This document shows, piece after piece, positions 24,525-33,248 of a DNA stretch of 34,893 bases. Within the stretch, counting starts at the first letter, position 1; each line of letters opens with the position of its first letter. Origin of the DNA: an uncultured Clostridia bacterium. GTDB lineage: Bacteria > Bacillota > Clostridia > Christensenellales > Aristaeellaceae. Location of the stretch: the NCBI GenBank assembly GCA_946407745.1, contig CAMJPQ010000036.1, forward strand, positions 1 to 34,893. The letters run 5' to 3'. A program made the position numbers and the translations under genes. The notes below the pieces were generated by a model. The model made no database searches, was not told the origin of the DNA, and saw nothing but the letters and a program-made list of their open reading frames with translations.

Positions 24525-25988
24525 ATGAGGAAACAAGTAGTGAGTATCCTGCTGGCACTGGCGCTATGCCTTTCACTGGTGTCCGTTCCAGCGCTGGCAG
24601 AAGAGCCTGACCACATTGTGGTGACCTTCCTGACGCTTGGCGCAACGCCCCCGGATCTGGTCAAGGTGCAGGACAAGGTCAATGAAAAAACCATTCCGCA
24701 GATCAATGTAGAGGTGGAATTCAAAGCGGTGTCCGCCTATGACGCGTTCGCACTGTTTCCCACCTGGGTTTCTACCGGCGGTGAGCGGATTGACCTGATG
24801 CTGCCCCTGCTGCAGGATATTCGCAGTTATGTGGATCAGCAGCTGCTGCTTCCGCTGGATGACCTGATTGCGGAAAACGCACCTCATCTGACCGCCCTGA
24901 TGGAAGAAGGGCAGCCCATTGTGAGCAACAGTATCTTCGATGGCGAAGTCTACGCGGTCACCACTGTGCCGAACATGTATGGTCAGGGCGGCGGCTTTGT
25001 GGTCGGAGAAAAATACATCGAAGAAACCGGTTTTGACTATGATCCGAGCCGTGTCTACACACTGGATGATCTGACCGGACTGTTTGCTGCCATCAAGGAA
25101 AAGCATCCGGAAATGTATCCCTGCGGCGTGGTGACCACCGGCAAAACCAACTCCGAATTTGCGTATGCCAGCGACGCAATCGACAGTCTGGGCGGCGCAC
25201 CGACCTATACCGGTGTGCTGATGGGTGCCGATAGCACAACGATTGTGGATATGTATGAGTCCGAAGAATACCAGAATTACCTGCGGCATCTCCGGGAATG
25301 GAACCTGGCAGGATATATCCATCCGGACGCCGCGACCATGGAAGGCAGTGTGGACTCCCTGAAGGCTGCAGGGGTGACTGCCGGTTACTTCATGGTCAGC
25401 GCCCCGGTGCAGCGCAAGGAAGGCGATGTGATCATCCGGCTGAGTGAGCCCTATCAGTGCTCAGCCGGCGCTGGCGGCTGGGTCATTCCCTTCCGGGCTG
25501 TGGAGCCTGCGGCAGCGATGCGATTCCTGGATCTGGTATGGAGTGACAGCGATCTGGCCAACCTGATCCAGTGGGGTATCGAAGGAGAACACTATGTGAT
25601 GCTGGACAAGGATACCGGATATATCGGCTTCCCGGAAGGCGTTACAGCGACCAACAGCGGCTATTACATCACCCTTGGTGTTTGGGGCGATACCCGCAAA
25701 ATCTACTCCTTCTCCGCGTCCAACAACCAGGCGGAAAATGACGCCTATACGGAGGAAGCTTCCAAACGGCAGACACAGGGCATCGGCATCAGCTTCAATA
25801 TGGAAAATGTGACCAATGAGGTTGCCGCGCTTTCGGCGGTGGTTGCGCAGTATGTTCCCACGCTGGAATCCGGCAGTGTTGACCTGGAAATGTATTATCC
25901 GCAGTTCATTCAGGCTTTGAAGGCCGCGGGCATTGATACGGTCCTTGCGGAAAAGCAGGCGCAGTTTAACGAGCAATATCAGAAATAA
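24525..25988 (+). CDS. Extracellular sugar-binding protein of an LplA-type ABC importer
   Basis: A 487-residue solute-binding protein. Signal peptide RKQVVSILLALALCLSLVSV then ends ALA before EEPDH; there is no clear lipobox, so it may be secreted or held otherwise. The mature part (YDAFALFPTWVSTGGERIDL, PLDDLIAENAPHLTALM) and the C-terminal block ending AAGIDTVLAEKQAQF are typical of the LplA/YtcQ group with a DUF3502-like C domain, which binds oligosaccharides or glycosides. AAAGGAG lies eight bases before the ATG at 24525. The two permeases follow. No ATP-binding subunit is encoded here; a shared MsmK-type ATPase elsewhere is usual for this group. Confidence 0.92.
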   Translation: MRKQVVSILLALALCLSLVSVPALAEEPDHIVVTFLTLGATPPDLVKVQDKVNEKTIPQINVEVEFKAVSAYDAFALFPTWVSTGGERIDLMLPLLQDIRSYVDQQLLLPLDDLIAENAPHLTALMEEGQPIVSNSIFDGEVYAVTTVPNMYGQGGGFVVGEKYIEETGFDYDPSRVYTLDDLTGLFAAIKEKHPEMYPCGVVTTGKTNSEFAYASDAIDSLGGAPTYTGVLMGADSTTIVDMYESEEYQNYLRHLREWNLAGYIHPDAATMEGSVDSLKAAGVTAGYFMVSAPVQRKEGDVIIRLSEPYQCSAGAGGWVIPFRAVEPAAAMRFLDLVWSDSDLANLIQWGIEGEHYVMLDKDTGYIGFPEGVTATNSGYYITLGVWGDTRKIYSFSASNNQAENDAYTEEASKRQTQGIGISFNMENVTNEVAALSAVVAQYVPTLESGSVDLEMYYPQFIQALKAAGIDTVLAEKQAQFNEQYQK

Positions 25989-26004
25989 GCAGGATGAAAG
26001 CCTC

Positions 26005-26034
26005 ACCCGGACGGCGGCAAGGCCCCGTCCGGGT
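26005..26034 (+). terminator. Intercistronic hairpin after the binding-protein gene
   Basis: ACCCGGACGG (26005-26014) pairs perfectly with CCGTCCGGGT (26025-26034) across a 10-base loop, followed by ATTTTC. It lies between the binding protein and the first permease. Such a hairpin can stop part of the transcripts or protect the 3' end, so that the binding protein is made in excess of the permeases. Confidence 0.7.
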
Positions 26035-26057
26035 ATTTTCAGAGGGAGGAAGGCGCA

Positions 26058-26996
26058 ATGCAGTCTGTCACGCAGAAAAAAATTGTACGAGCAAATCGAT
26101 TCAGAAAATATGGGCCATATTATTTGATGATGCTGCCCGGACTGCTCTATTTCCTGATCAACAATTATCTGCCCATGCCGGGTATCATTCTGGCTTTCAA
26201 AAAGGTCAACTGGCGGCTTGGTATCTTTGGAAGCAAATGGAATGGGCTGAAGAACTTTACCTTTCTCCTGTCGTCTGGACAGTTGGCAACAATTGTGCGA
26301 AACACGGTCTTGTACAATCTGGCATTTATTGTGATCGGCACAGTCCTGGCGATTGCAGTAGCGATTCTTTTGAACGAGGTGCGCAGCAAGGCAGCAAACC
26401 GGATCTTTCAGACCCTGATCCTGCTTCCGTACCTCATGTCCATGGTGGTGGTCAGCTATCTTGCTTACGCTTTTCTCAGCGTGGAAACGGGGTATGTGAA
26501 CAACGCGATCCTGCCTGCGCTGGGTATGGAACCAATCCGCTTTTACCAGGAACCCGGATACTGGCCCTTCATTCTGATTCTGATCAATACCTGGAAGGGC
26601 ATTGGCTTTACCAGCGTTGTCTACCTTGCTGCAGTCGTGGGTATCAGTGAGGATCTGTTTGAAGCGGCCAGAGTGGACGGCGCCAGTAAATTTCAGCAGA
26701 TTTTTAAGATTACGCTGCCTTGTCTGAAACCGACAATCATTACTATGTTCATCCTCAGCATCAGCAAGATCTTCTTCTCCGACTTCGGCCTTTTCTATCA
26801 GGTGCCCAAGAACAGCGGCATCCTGTATCCGGTGACCCAGACGATTGATACCTATGTTTATAATGCGCTGATGAACCAGAACAACCCTGGAATGTCCGCG
26901 GCAGCAGGCCTCTTCCAGTCGGTGGTGGGATGCGTGCTGGTGGTTTTATCCAATGCGCTGATCCGGAAAGTCAGCCGCGAAGACGCATTGTTCTGA
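26058..26996 (+). CDS. Sugar ABC transporter permease (LplB-like)
   Basis: A 312-residue inner-membrane permease with six predicted segments. The N terminus RKYGPYYLMMLPGLLYFLIN and the EAA loop (EAARVDGASKFQQIFKITLP) that docks the ATPase are clear. It belongs to the LplB/YtcP group of carbohydrate-uptake permeases. GGGAGG lies upstream of the ATG. It is the second gene of the ABC operon, followed 16 bases later by its partner permease. Probably imports the glycoside bound by the upstream solute-binding protein. Confidence 0.92.
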   Translation: MQSVTQKKIVRANRFRKYGPYYLMMLPGLLYFLINNYLPMPGIILAFKKVNWRLGIFGSKWNGLKNFTFLLSSGQLATIVRNTVLYNLAFIVIGTVLAIAVAILLNEVRSKAANRIFQTLILLPYLMSMVVVSYLAYAFLSVETGYVNNAILPALGMEPIRFYQEPGYWPFILILINTWKGIGFTSVVYLAAVVGISEDLFEAARVDGASKFQQIFKITLPCLKPTIITMFILSISKIFFSDFGLFYQVPKNSGILYPVTQTIDTYVYNALMNQNNPGMSAAAGLFQSVVGCVLVVLSNALIRKVSREDALF

Positions 26997-27012
26997 GAAG
27001 GGGGGCACGCAA

Positions 27013-27906
27013 ATGCATACGCTGACAAAGCAGGAAAAAGGCGTAAAGATTGCCGCCTACATTATTCTCACCCTCATGAGCATGTTTGCTGTGATTCCCT
27101 TCTGGCTGCTGGTCTCCTCTTCCTTTTCCGATTCCAGCTATGCCATCGCGAATGGCTATCGGTTTCTGCCGCAAAAAACAAGTCTGGAAGCCTATCGTTA
27201 TATCGTCTCTCAATGGGATCAGATTGGTCACGCTTACCTGATCACGATTATCGTAACGGTGATTGGAACTTCACTGTCGCTGCTGATCTCCACGATGCTG
27301 GCTTACGGCCTCATGCAGCCCGGATTGCCGGGAGGCAAGCTGATCACCGGTCTCATATTGTTCACCATGCTGTTTTCCGGCGGCATTGTGCCGCAATATA
27401 TGATCTACAGCAATTATCTGAATATTAAAAACACGCTGCTTGGCCTGATTGTGCCAAACCTGTTGACCAATGCTTTTTCCGTGGTACTGGTTCGCAATTT
27501 TTTCATGACCACGATTCCCGGCGAACTGAGGGAAGCCATGGAACTGGACGGCGCAGGCCCTTACCGTATTTATTTCCAGATGGTTCTGCCATTGTCCAAG
27601 CCAATTTTGGCTACACTGGGCATCATGGCGGCCATCACCTATTGGAATGACTGGAACAATGCGCTCTACTACATTACGGATACGCATCTTTTCAGCGTAC
27701 AGCAGCTGCTGAACGAGATGAACAACAATATCCTGTTTCTGGCAAATAACTCCGGCCAGCTGCAGGGCGTGGATGTGACGACCCTGCCCACGGTCACGAT
27801 GCGCATGGCCATTGCGGTTGTAGGAATTCTGCCTATCATGATTGCGTATCCCTTCTTCCAGAAATACTTTGCCAAGGGCATTACGGTGGGAGCCGTGAAA
27901 GGATAA
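27013..27906 (+). CDS. Sugar ABC transporter permease (LplC-like)
   Basis: A 297-residue permease, partner of the preceding one. Six hydrophobic segments are visible, with the EAA loop EAMELDGAGPYRIYFQMVLPLSKP near residue 180 and the C-terminal block PYFFQKYFAKGITVGAVKG-like ending (KYFAKGITVGAVKG) typical of LplC/YtcP proteins. AAGGGGGG lies six bases before the ATG. Its stop is three bases before the GH78 start, so transport and rhamnosidase are tightly coupled. Confidence 0.92.
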   Translation: MHTLTKQEKGVKIAAYIILTLMSMFAVIPFWLLVSSSFSDSSYAIANGYRFLPQKTSLEAYRYIVSQWDQIGHAYLITIIVTVIGTSLSLLISTMLAYGLMQPGLPGGKLITGLILFTMLFSGGIVPQYMIYSNYLNIKNTLLGLIVPNLLTNAFSVVLVRNFFMTTIPGELREAMELDGAGPYRIYFQMVLPLSKPILATLGIMAAITYWNDWNNALYYITDTHLFSVQQLLNEMNNNILFLANNSGQLQGVDVTTLPTVTMRMAIAVVGILPIMIAYPFFQKYFAKGITVGAVKG

Positions 27907-27909
27907 GAA

Positions 27910-30519
27910 ATGAAGCTATATCATCTGAGGGTGAATCACATGGAATCACCCATGGTCTATGATCAAGTCGAATTCTCCTGGCGCATTGCGTCAGACGCCC
28001 TGAACGTCCTGCAGCGCTCGTATCGGATTGTTGTTGAAAGCGCGGCAGGCATCGTGTGGTGGGATACCGGCGAAATCATCAGCAGCCGTCAGAGCTTTGT
28101 CGCCTATGAGGGTCCTGTTCTGCCTGCGGGGGACGTGCTCAGCTATACCGTGATGGTACATACAACCGATGGAGAGCAGGCGACGGCATCAGGCACATTC
28201 TATACCGGGCTTGGAGTAGACGACTGGAAAGCACAATGGGTTGAATCCCCTTTCCCGCGTAATCCGCATCAGATGCTCTCCGACGGGATTGAAAATCCAG
28301 TGCTTTCCTTCACAAGAAATTTTCGGATTGACAGGAAGTTTCAATCAGCGGTGCTGTATGCCACCTGTCTGGGAGTATACCGGCCGCTCATCAATGGTGC
28401 GCGCCTGGATGACAGAGAATTTGCGCCGGAGTTTACGGCCTATGGTCAATTCATCTACTATCAGCGGTATGACATCACCCAGCGGCTTCATGTGGGGGAC
28501 AACATGCTGGAAATGCTGGTGGGTGACGGCTGGTATTTCAACAGCCAGACCACGCCTGTCGGATGTGACCATGTGCGGCCAGCGATCCTGTATCAGATGG
28601 AATTGAATTTCGAGGATGGCAGCCGCGAGCTTGTATGCAGCGATGGGAAAGAGACCTGCAGGCAGACAAATATCCTGTATTCGGATCTGTTCGTGGGCGA
28701 AAAGGTGGATCTGACAAGGCCTTATTCAGATGCAGCTAAACCTGTTCAGCGCAATGATGGCTATGAAAAGCTGAAAGCGCAAGCGCTTGATCCGGTCGTA
28801 GCGGTGGAAACATTCCCTGTAAAGTCAGTTTTACAGAGTCCAAAGGGCGAATTGATCTATGATTTTGGACAGGTAATTGCAGGCCGCTGCAGGATCAGAC
28901 TCCGGGAAGAACGTGGAACGGAGGTCCGCATCCATCACACCGAGGTGCTGGACAAGGAAGGAAACTATTTTGCCGCGCTTGCTTCACGACAGCGGGAGAT
29001 TGTGATCTGCAACGGAGAAGAGATGACTTATGAACCGTTGTTTACGTTTCATGGCTTCCGATATATCAAAATCGAAGGGGCGAAGAATATCCGGCCTGAA
29101 GATGTGACGGCGGTACTGCTTTCCACGCGGAAAGAGAATAAAGGCGCCTTCACGTGCAGTGATCCGGCGTTGAACAGGCTGTATCAGAACATCCGATATT
29201 CTCAGAAGAATAACATGATGTCGATTCCGACGGACTGTCCACAGCGGGAAAAAGCCGGCTGGACTGGAGATGTGCTGGTATACAATCCTGCAAGCATGTT
29301 GAATGAGGAAATGACGCCGTTTTATGAAAGTTGGCTGAACAGTCTCCTGGCGGATCAGCAAAGCAGCGGCGCGGTTCCCATTACCTGTCCTTCCACAAAG
29401 ATGTATGATTTCATGCTGCGGAAAATCAACGCAGAGTATCATACGTTGAAACCGGCAAAAGGGCTTGACGATATCCTGCCGGAGAAGGGAGAAACGGTCG
29501 ATGGAAAAGCACTACCTTCCGTTGCTGGATGGAGCGATGTGATCATAGAGCTTCCATATCAGATGTACAGACTGACAGGGAACGATCTGATTCTGAAAAA
29601 GTGTCTGCCCGGTATGAGAAAGTATGCTGACTGGGTGATCCGGACAGCTGCCACGGAACGAGGCAACGCCACTTCAGACTCAAATGACCGGTATCTCTGG
29701 AATACAGGCTTTCATTTCGGAGAATGGCTCGTACCTGGAAAAGAAAAACCAGGATTTGAAGCCTGCCCTGAAACGGCCTGGTACATTGCCCCGTTTTACG
29801 CATATCATTCTGTTTCTCTGCTTTCTGAGATCTGTGCGCTGCTGGGAGATGCGGACAATGCGGCGTACTATGGTGATATTGCCCGAGGGATGAAGGTAGC
29901 CATCCAGGAAGAGATTCTTCCCCTCGACCATGAATACAACGAATATATGGGGCGCTATATCCTGGCGCTGGCTTTCGGACTGGCGGAGGATGAAATCAAA
30001 GTACAATACGAGCAAAAGCTCATTGAACTGGTTCTCATCCGGAATGGCAGGCTTGGAACTGGATTCCTGGCGACACCGTACATCCTGAAAGCGCTGGACA
30101 TGGCTGGACGCCATGATCTGGCAATGAAAGTTCTGACGCAGCCTGAGTGCCCGGGTTGGATGTATGAAGTTTCTATGGGTGCGACAACCATCTGGGAGAG
30201 TTGGGGTGCGGTGGAACCCGACGGAACGCCTCATGAAATCAGCTTTGATCACTATGCCTTTGGCATTGTGGATGAGTATCTCTTTACAGATCTTGCGGGA
30301 ATTCGGCCACTTGCGCCTGGATTTGCGAGATTTGAGGTCTGCCCGGACAGACTCCTGAACCTGGAGAGAATGAAACGTGAGTTTGTTTGCGAGGCGGGAG
30401 TCATCGCGGTAGAATATGAAGGGGAACATTTGCAGGTGACAGTTCCGGCAAATACCCGTGCCCTCATTCACTGGAAAGGGCAAACCAAAGAAGTGGGCAA
30501 CGGAAAATGGTGCTTCTGA
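27910..30519 (+). CDS. GH78 alpha-L-rhamnosidase (cytosolic)
   Basis: An 869-residue GH78 enzyme that removes terminal alpha-L-rhamnose from glycosides and polysaccharide fragments. Order: fibronectin-like N domain, rhamnosidase N domain (about 110-280), linker beta domain, (alpha/alpha)6 barrel (about 420-770) and a C-terminal beta domain. Conserved acidic residues D442, E447 and D454 lie in DCPQREKAGWTGD, with the spacing of D567, E572 and D579 of the Bacillus RhaB enzyme as I recall it. E763 in TTIWESW fits the general base. No signal peptide, so it acts after import. It starts three bases after the permease stop. Substrate is inferred to be an imported rhamnosyl glycoside such as a rutinoside or pectin fragment. 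Confidence 0.95.
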   Translation: MKLYHLRVNHMESPMVYDQVEFSWRIASDALNVLQRSYRIVVESAAGIVWWDTGEIISSRQSFVAYEGPVLPAGDVLSYTVMVHTTDGEQATASGTFYTGLGVDDWKAQWVESPFPRNPHQMLSDGIENPVLSFTRNFRIDRKFQSAVLYATCLGVYRPLINGARLDDREFAPEFTAYGQFIYYQRYDITQRLHVGDNMLEMLVGDGWYFNSQTTPVGCDHVRPAILYQMELNFEDGSRELVCSDGKETCRQTNILYSDLFVGEKVDLTRPYSDAAKPVQRNDGYEKLKAQALDPVVAVETFPVKSVLQSPKGELIYDFGQVIAGRCRIRLREERGTEVRIHHTEVLDKEGNYFAALASRQREIVICNGEEMTYEPLFTFHGFRYIKIEGAKNIRPEDVTAVLLSTRKENKGAFTCSDPALNRLYQNIRYSQKNNMMSIPTDCPQREKAGWTGDVLVYNPASMLNEEMTPFYESWLNSLLADQQSSGAVPITCPSTKMYDFMLRKINAEYHTLKPAKGLDDILPEKGETVDGKALPSVAGWSDVIIELPYQMYRLTGNDLILKKCLPGMRKYADWVIRTAATERGNATSDSNDRYLWNTGFHFGEWLVPGKEKPGFEACPETAWYIAPFYAYHSVSLLSEICALLGDADNAAYYGDIARGMKVAIQEEILPLDHEYNEYMGRYILALAFGLAEDEIKVQYEQKLIELVLIRNGRLGTGFLATPYILKALDMAGRHDLAMKVLTQPECPGWMYEVSMGATTIWESWGAVEPDGTPHEISFDHYAFGIVDEYLFTDLAGIRPLAPGFARFEVCPDRLLNLERMKREFVCEAGVIAVEYEGEHLQVTVPANTRALIHWKGQTKEVGNGKWCF

Positions 30520-30572
30520 ACGCGGAAAAGTGAGCGTAGTTTCAATACACATCAAAAAGGAAATGCTGAATA

Positions 30573-31358
30573 ATGGAATGCAAACTCATCGTTCATCCGC
30601 TCGCGCATGGTATCTTTCAGATATCTGACGCGATGCATGGCCCCAATTCTGATGGATATTCAACCGAGCCGGGAAAAGCCACGGCCAACAGTTATCTGAT
30701 CATTGGCGAGGAAAGGGCAGTATTGATTGATCTGACGCTGAATACGCCGGAATTGTATGCTTATGCGCAATCTCTCGCAGGAAAACCCATTCTGGTGCTT
30801 CTGACACATGGCCATCCAGACCACATTTACCATCTCAATACTGTGCCTGAAGCCTGGCTTCATCCTGCGGATGATACGATGGTGCGGGAAGGAATCCCGG
30901 GGATTTCTTTCCCCTACCCAGATACCGTACTGCATCCTCTTACAGATGGACAACAGATTGACCTGGGCGGGAGAACAATCAAGGTTATCAGTCTGCCTGG
31001 GCATACGATGGGCAGCGTACTTTTCCTGGATCAGGAGAGCGGATTGCTTTTTGTGGGGGATACCTGCGCCAGACGGCTTCTATATGGCGTAACGCCCACA
31101 ATCCCTGTTTTCAGGCATTGCGAGATGCTGGAGCGGCTGATGAAGCAGGATTTTTCAGTTATGTATTCCGCACATGACCGCTGTGCCCTGCCCAAAGAGT
31201 ATATTCAAACAATCCTGCACTGTATCCGCGAAGAACTGCCCAAAGCAGGAGAAACCGTGATGATTCCCGGGGTTGGAGAGATGAAAAACCTGCATTGGGG
31301 AGAAGAAGATACCCTTCATTATTTCGATTTGGCAATCATGGAACAGTACATTCAATGA
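30573..31358 (+). CDS. Metallo-beta-lactamase-fold hydrolase
   Basis: A 261-residue MBL-fold protein. The metal motif THGHPDH (H79, H81, D83, H84) is intact, and the further ligands lie in LPGHTMGS and FVGDTC, with a final His in the AHDR region (SAHDRCALP). This is the glyoxalase-II-like group of thioester or ester hydrolases, with no signal peptide. It lies 53 bases after the GH78 gene and one base before the tannase-like gene, so it belongs to the same operon. Its substrate is unknown; an acyl group or a lactone of the imported compound is a possible target. Ribosome binding site AAGGAAA is rather distant from the ATG. Confidence 0.88.
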   Translation: MECKLIVHPLAHGIFQISDAMHGPNSDGYSTEPGKATANSYLIIGEERAVLIDLTLNTPELYAYAQSLAGKPILVLLTHGHPDHIYHLNTVPEAWLHPADDTMVREGIPGISFPYPDTVLHPLTDGQQIDLGGRTIKVISLPGHTMGSVLFLDQESGLLFVGDTCARRLLYGVTPTIPVFRHCEMLERLMKQDFSVMYSAHDRCALPKEYIQTILHCIREELPKAGETVMIPGVGEMKNLHWGEEDTLHYFDLAIMEQYIQ

Positions 31359-31365
31359 GGTGCTC

Positions 31366-32919
31366 ATGATGAAGGAACGGGATCAGATCCATTTTTATGA
31401 CACGACAGCATTGACAGAAACCACTGGAATCCGGAACCGCTGCACGGTGGATTATGTGCAAAAGGCCCTGGCACAACGCCTTCCAGAGGAAAAGTTTCAT
31501 GTGGTCTCGGTTTCGGTCAATGAAACAGGGCACTACCAGGCGCAAATCAGCTGGCTGGTAAAGCTCCTGTGGAATAATGGCAGAGTAGAGGGCCTGCCAC
31601 CCTATTGCGAGGTTGCAATTGAACATTGTACAGGGCAGGAAACGGAAAACATCCTCGTCTGGTCTCCGCTGAAATGGAATGACCGTTTTGCGGGGACAGC
31701 AGGCGGTGGAACATGCACCGGAGGCGTCTCTCAAATTACTTCCCCTAATAATGGTCAGCGCGGCTGGACCCTGCCCTTTGCGGTGATGAACGGCTTTACA
31801 GCCGCAACCTGCGATGCCGGCAATGAAAAATACGGGTCAAACTGGGCAGTGGATGCGGATGGAAAGATCGTGTGGGAGCGTGTGGAAAACTGGCGAGCCA
31901 ACGCGACCCATCAGATGACGATTTTTGGAAAAGCCGTGGCGGAAATTTTGCACGACCGCCCTGTTCGATGGGCATATATGAACGGCGGATCCGGCGGCGG
32001 ACGCCAAAGCATGGTGGAAGCGCAGGAGTATCCAGAGGATTACGATGGCATTTGGGCTTCCAGTCCGGCCATTAACTGGACAAAATTTCTGATCACAGGC
32101 TTTTGGCCCATGGCGCTGGCCAATGAGTATAAAGCTCCGCTCCGCTATCATAAGCTCAATGCTTTTGCAAATGCAGTCCATGACAGCGTAGGCGGAGACG
32201 AAAAGTATTATCAGCTCTCAACCAAGGTGAACTTCGATCCCTTCTCTTTAGTTGGTACCAACACAAAGCAGGGCATGATCACAAAGGAAGACGCACGGGT
32301 TGTAAGTGAAATGTGGGATGGGCCACGGCGCACTAATGGTGAACGGCTCTGGTATGGCTTCCGTCCCGGGCTGATTCATTGGAAGACCGGTTTGCCCATA
32401 TTTTCCCTGTCTTTTGTGCTGCCTGCTTCAAAGGGACGTCCCTTTGCTCTTTGCAACACTTGGGCCCGCTGGGTCACTGAGAATCCCAAGGCGGATTTTT
32501 CCTCTGTCAACAAAAAGAGCTTTGAAAAACTGTTCGACCAGAGCGTCAGCGTATTTGCAGCGGCAACCGCGGATCAAGCCGACCTTTCTGCCTTTGCGGC
32601 GCATGGTGGCAAGCTCATGATAGACCACGGCCTGGATGATCCGCTGATCCCAGTGGACGGAACCATTGATTACTTTACAAGAATGCAAGAGAAAATGGGC
32701 ATGGACGTTGTTTCTTCTTTCTGCCGTGTTTACCTTGGCCCGGGCGATAATCACGGAAACTGTCAGGGCAATGGCCCCGGTATCTCCGAGTCAGAAGGTA
32801 TGCGGGCGATGATGAATTGGGTTGAAAAGGGAATTGCGCCTGGAGCAATCCGCACAGTGAAAATCGATCGCAAGACGGGAGAAGCGATTCGTGAAGGCTT
32901 ATTAAAGCCTGAATCGTGA
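31366..32919 (+). CDS. Tannase/feruloyl-esterase-family hydrolase lacking the paired cysteines
   Basis: A protein of about 517 residues in the tannase/feruloyl esterase family (PF07519 type). The nucleophile block reads GGSGGGRQS (S209 in this start), where known members usually have GCSTGGR. The block YPEDYDGIWASSPAINW that follows is strongly conserved in the family. Acid candidate is in HGLDDPLIP and base in GDNHGN. The cysteine before the serine and the one before the histidine, which form the family's CS-D-HC disulfide, are both replaced (Gly and Asn). No signal peptide is seen, so this fits a cytosolic enzyme in a reducing environment. ATGs at 31366 and 31369 both follow GAGG; the choice is uncertain. 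It ends the ABC-GH78 operon and may release phenolic acids from imported glycosides. Confidence 0.87.
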   Translation: MMKERDQIHFYDTTALTETTGIRNRCTVDYVQKALAQRLPEEKFHVVSVSVNETGHYQAQISWLVKLLWNNGRVEGLPPYCEVAIEHCTGQETENILVWSPLKWNDRFAGTAGGGTCTGGVSQITSPNNGQRGWTLPFAVMNGFTAATCDAGNEKYGSNWAVDADGKIVWERVENWRANATHQMTIFGKAVAEILHDRPVRWAYMNGGSGGGRQSMVEAQEYPEDYDGIWASSPAINWTKFLITGFWPMALANEYKAPLRYHKLNAFANAVHDSVGGDEKYYQLSTKVNFDPFSLVGTNTKQGMITKEDARVVSEMWDGPRRTNGERLWYGFRPGLIHWKTGLPIFSLSFVLPASKGRPFALCNTWARWVTENPKADFSSVNKKSFEKLFDQSVSVFAAATADQADLSAFAAHGGKLMIDHGLDDPLIPVDGTIDYFTRMQEKMGMDVVSSFCRVYLGPGDNHGNCQGNGPGISESEGMRAMMNWVEKGIAPGAIRTVKIDRKTGEAIREGLLKPES

Positions 32920-33160
32920 AGTGACGTTGTAAGTCCTTTCAGGTGATTGTGGCAGAGAGAATTGGCATGAATGATCGTCATTTCGCATTTCTGACTTTGC
33001 CAGCTCCAGGGAAGCCGTCAGCTCTTGGATATCCGATCCAAATTGAGATAACATACCTGAAGCAGCATCCAGAATCCTCTGCTTCGTATCCTTTGCTATG
33101 TGATGAATCTCCGCAAATAGGTTAGTGTCTCCTGAGCGAACCAAAAACATAGGAAAATCA
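32920..33160. other. Intergenic region before the insertion sequence
   Basis: No gene is firmly supported. A minus-strand frame (33150 to 32902) contains DTKQRILDAASGMLSQFG, similar to the first helix of TetR proteins, but then loses the helix-turn-helix and overlaps the tannase-like gene end. It may be a relic of a TetR regulator. The left end of the insertion sequence must lie in the last part of this region. Confidence 0.3.
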
Positions 33161-33176
33161 ACATGTTAAGGGCAAT

Positions 33177-33232
33177 TTATGGTATAATAGGTGCAAGAGA
33201 AATCAAAGAATTCCGGCAAAAAGCTTGCACCT
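33177..33232 (+). promoter_or_regulatory. Promoter and leader hairpin of the transposase gene
   Basis: An extended -10 (TGG then TATAAT at 33183-33188) lies upstream. Directly after it, AGGTGCAAG (33189-33197) pairs with CTTGCACCT (33224-33232), just before the ribosome binding site ACAGGAGG. Such hairpins in insertion sequences limit translation from read-through transcripts. Confidence 0.6.
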
Positions 33233-33248
33233 ACAGGAGGCCCGAACC

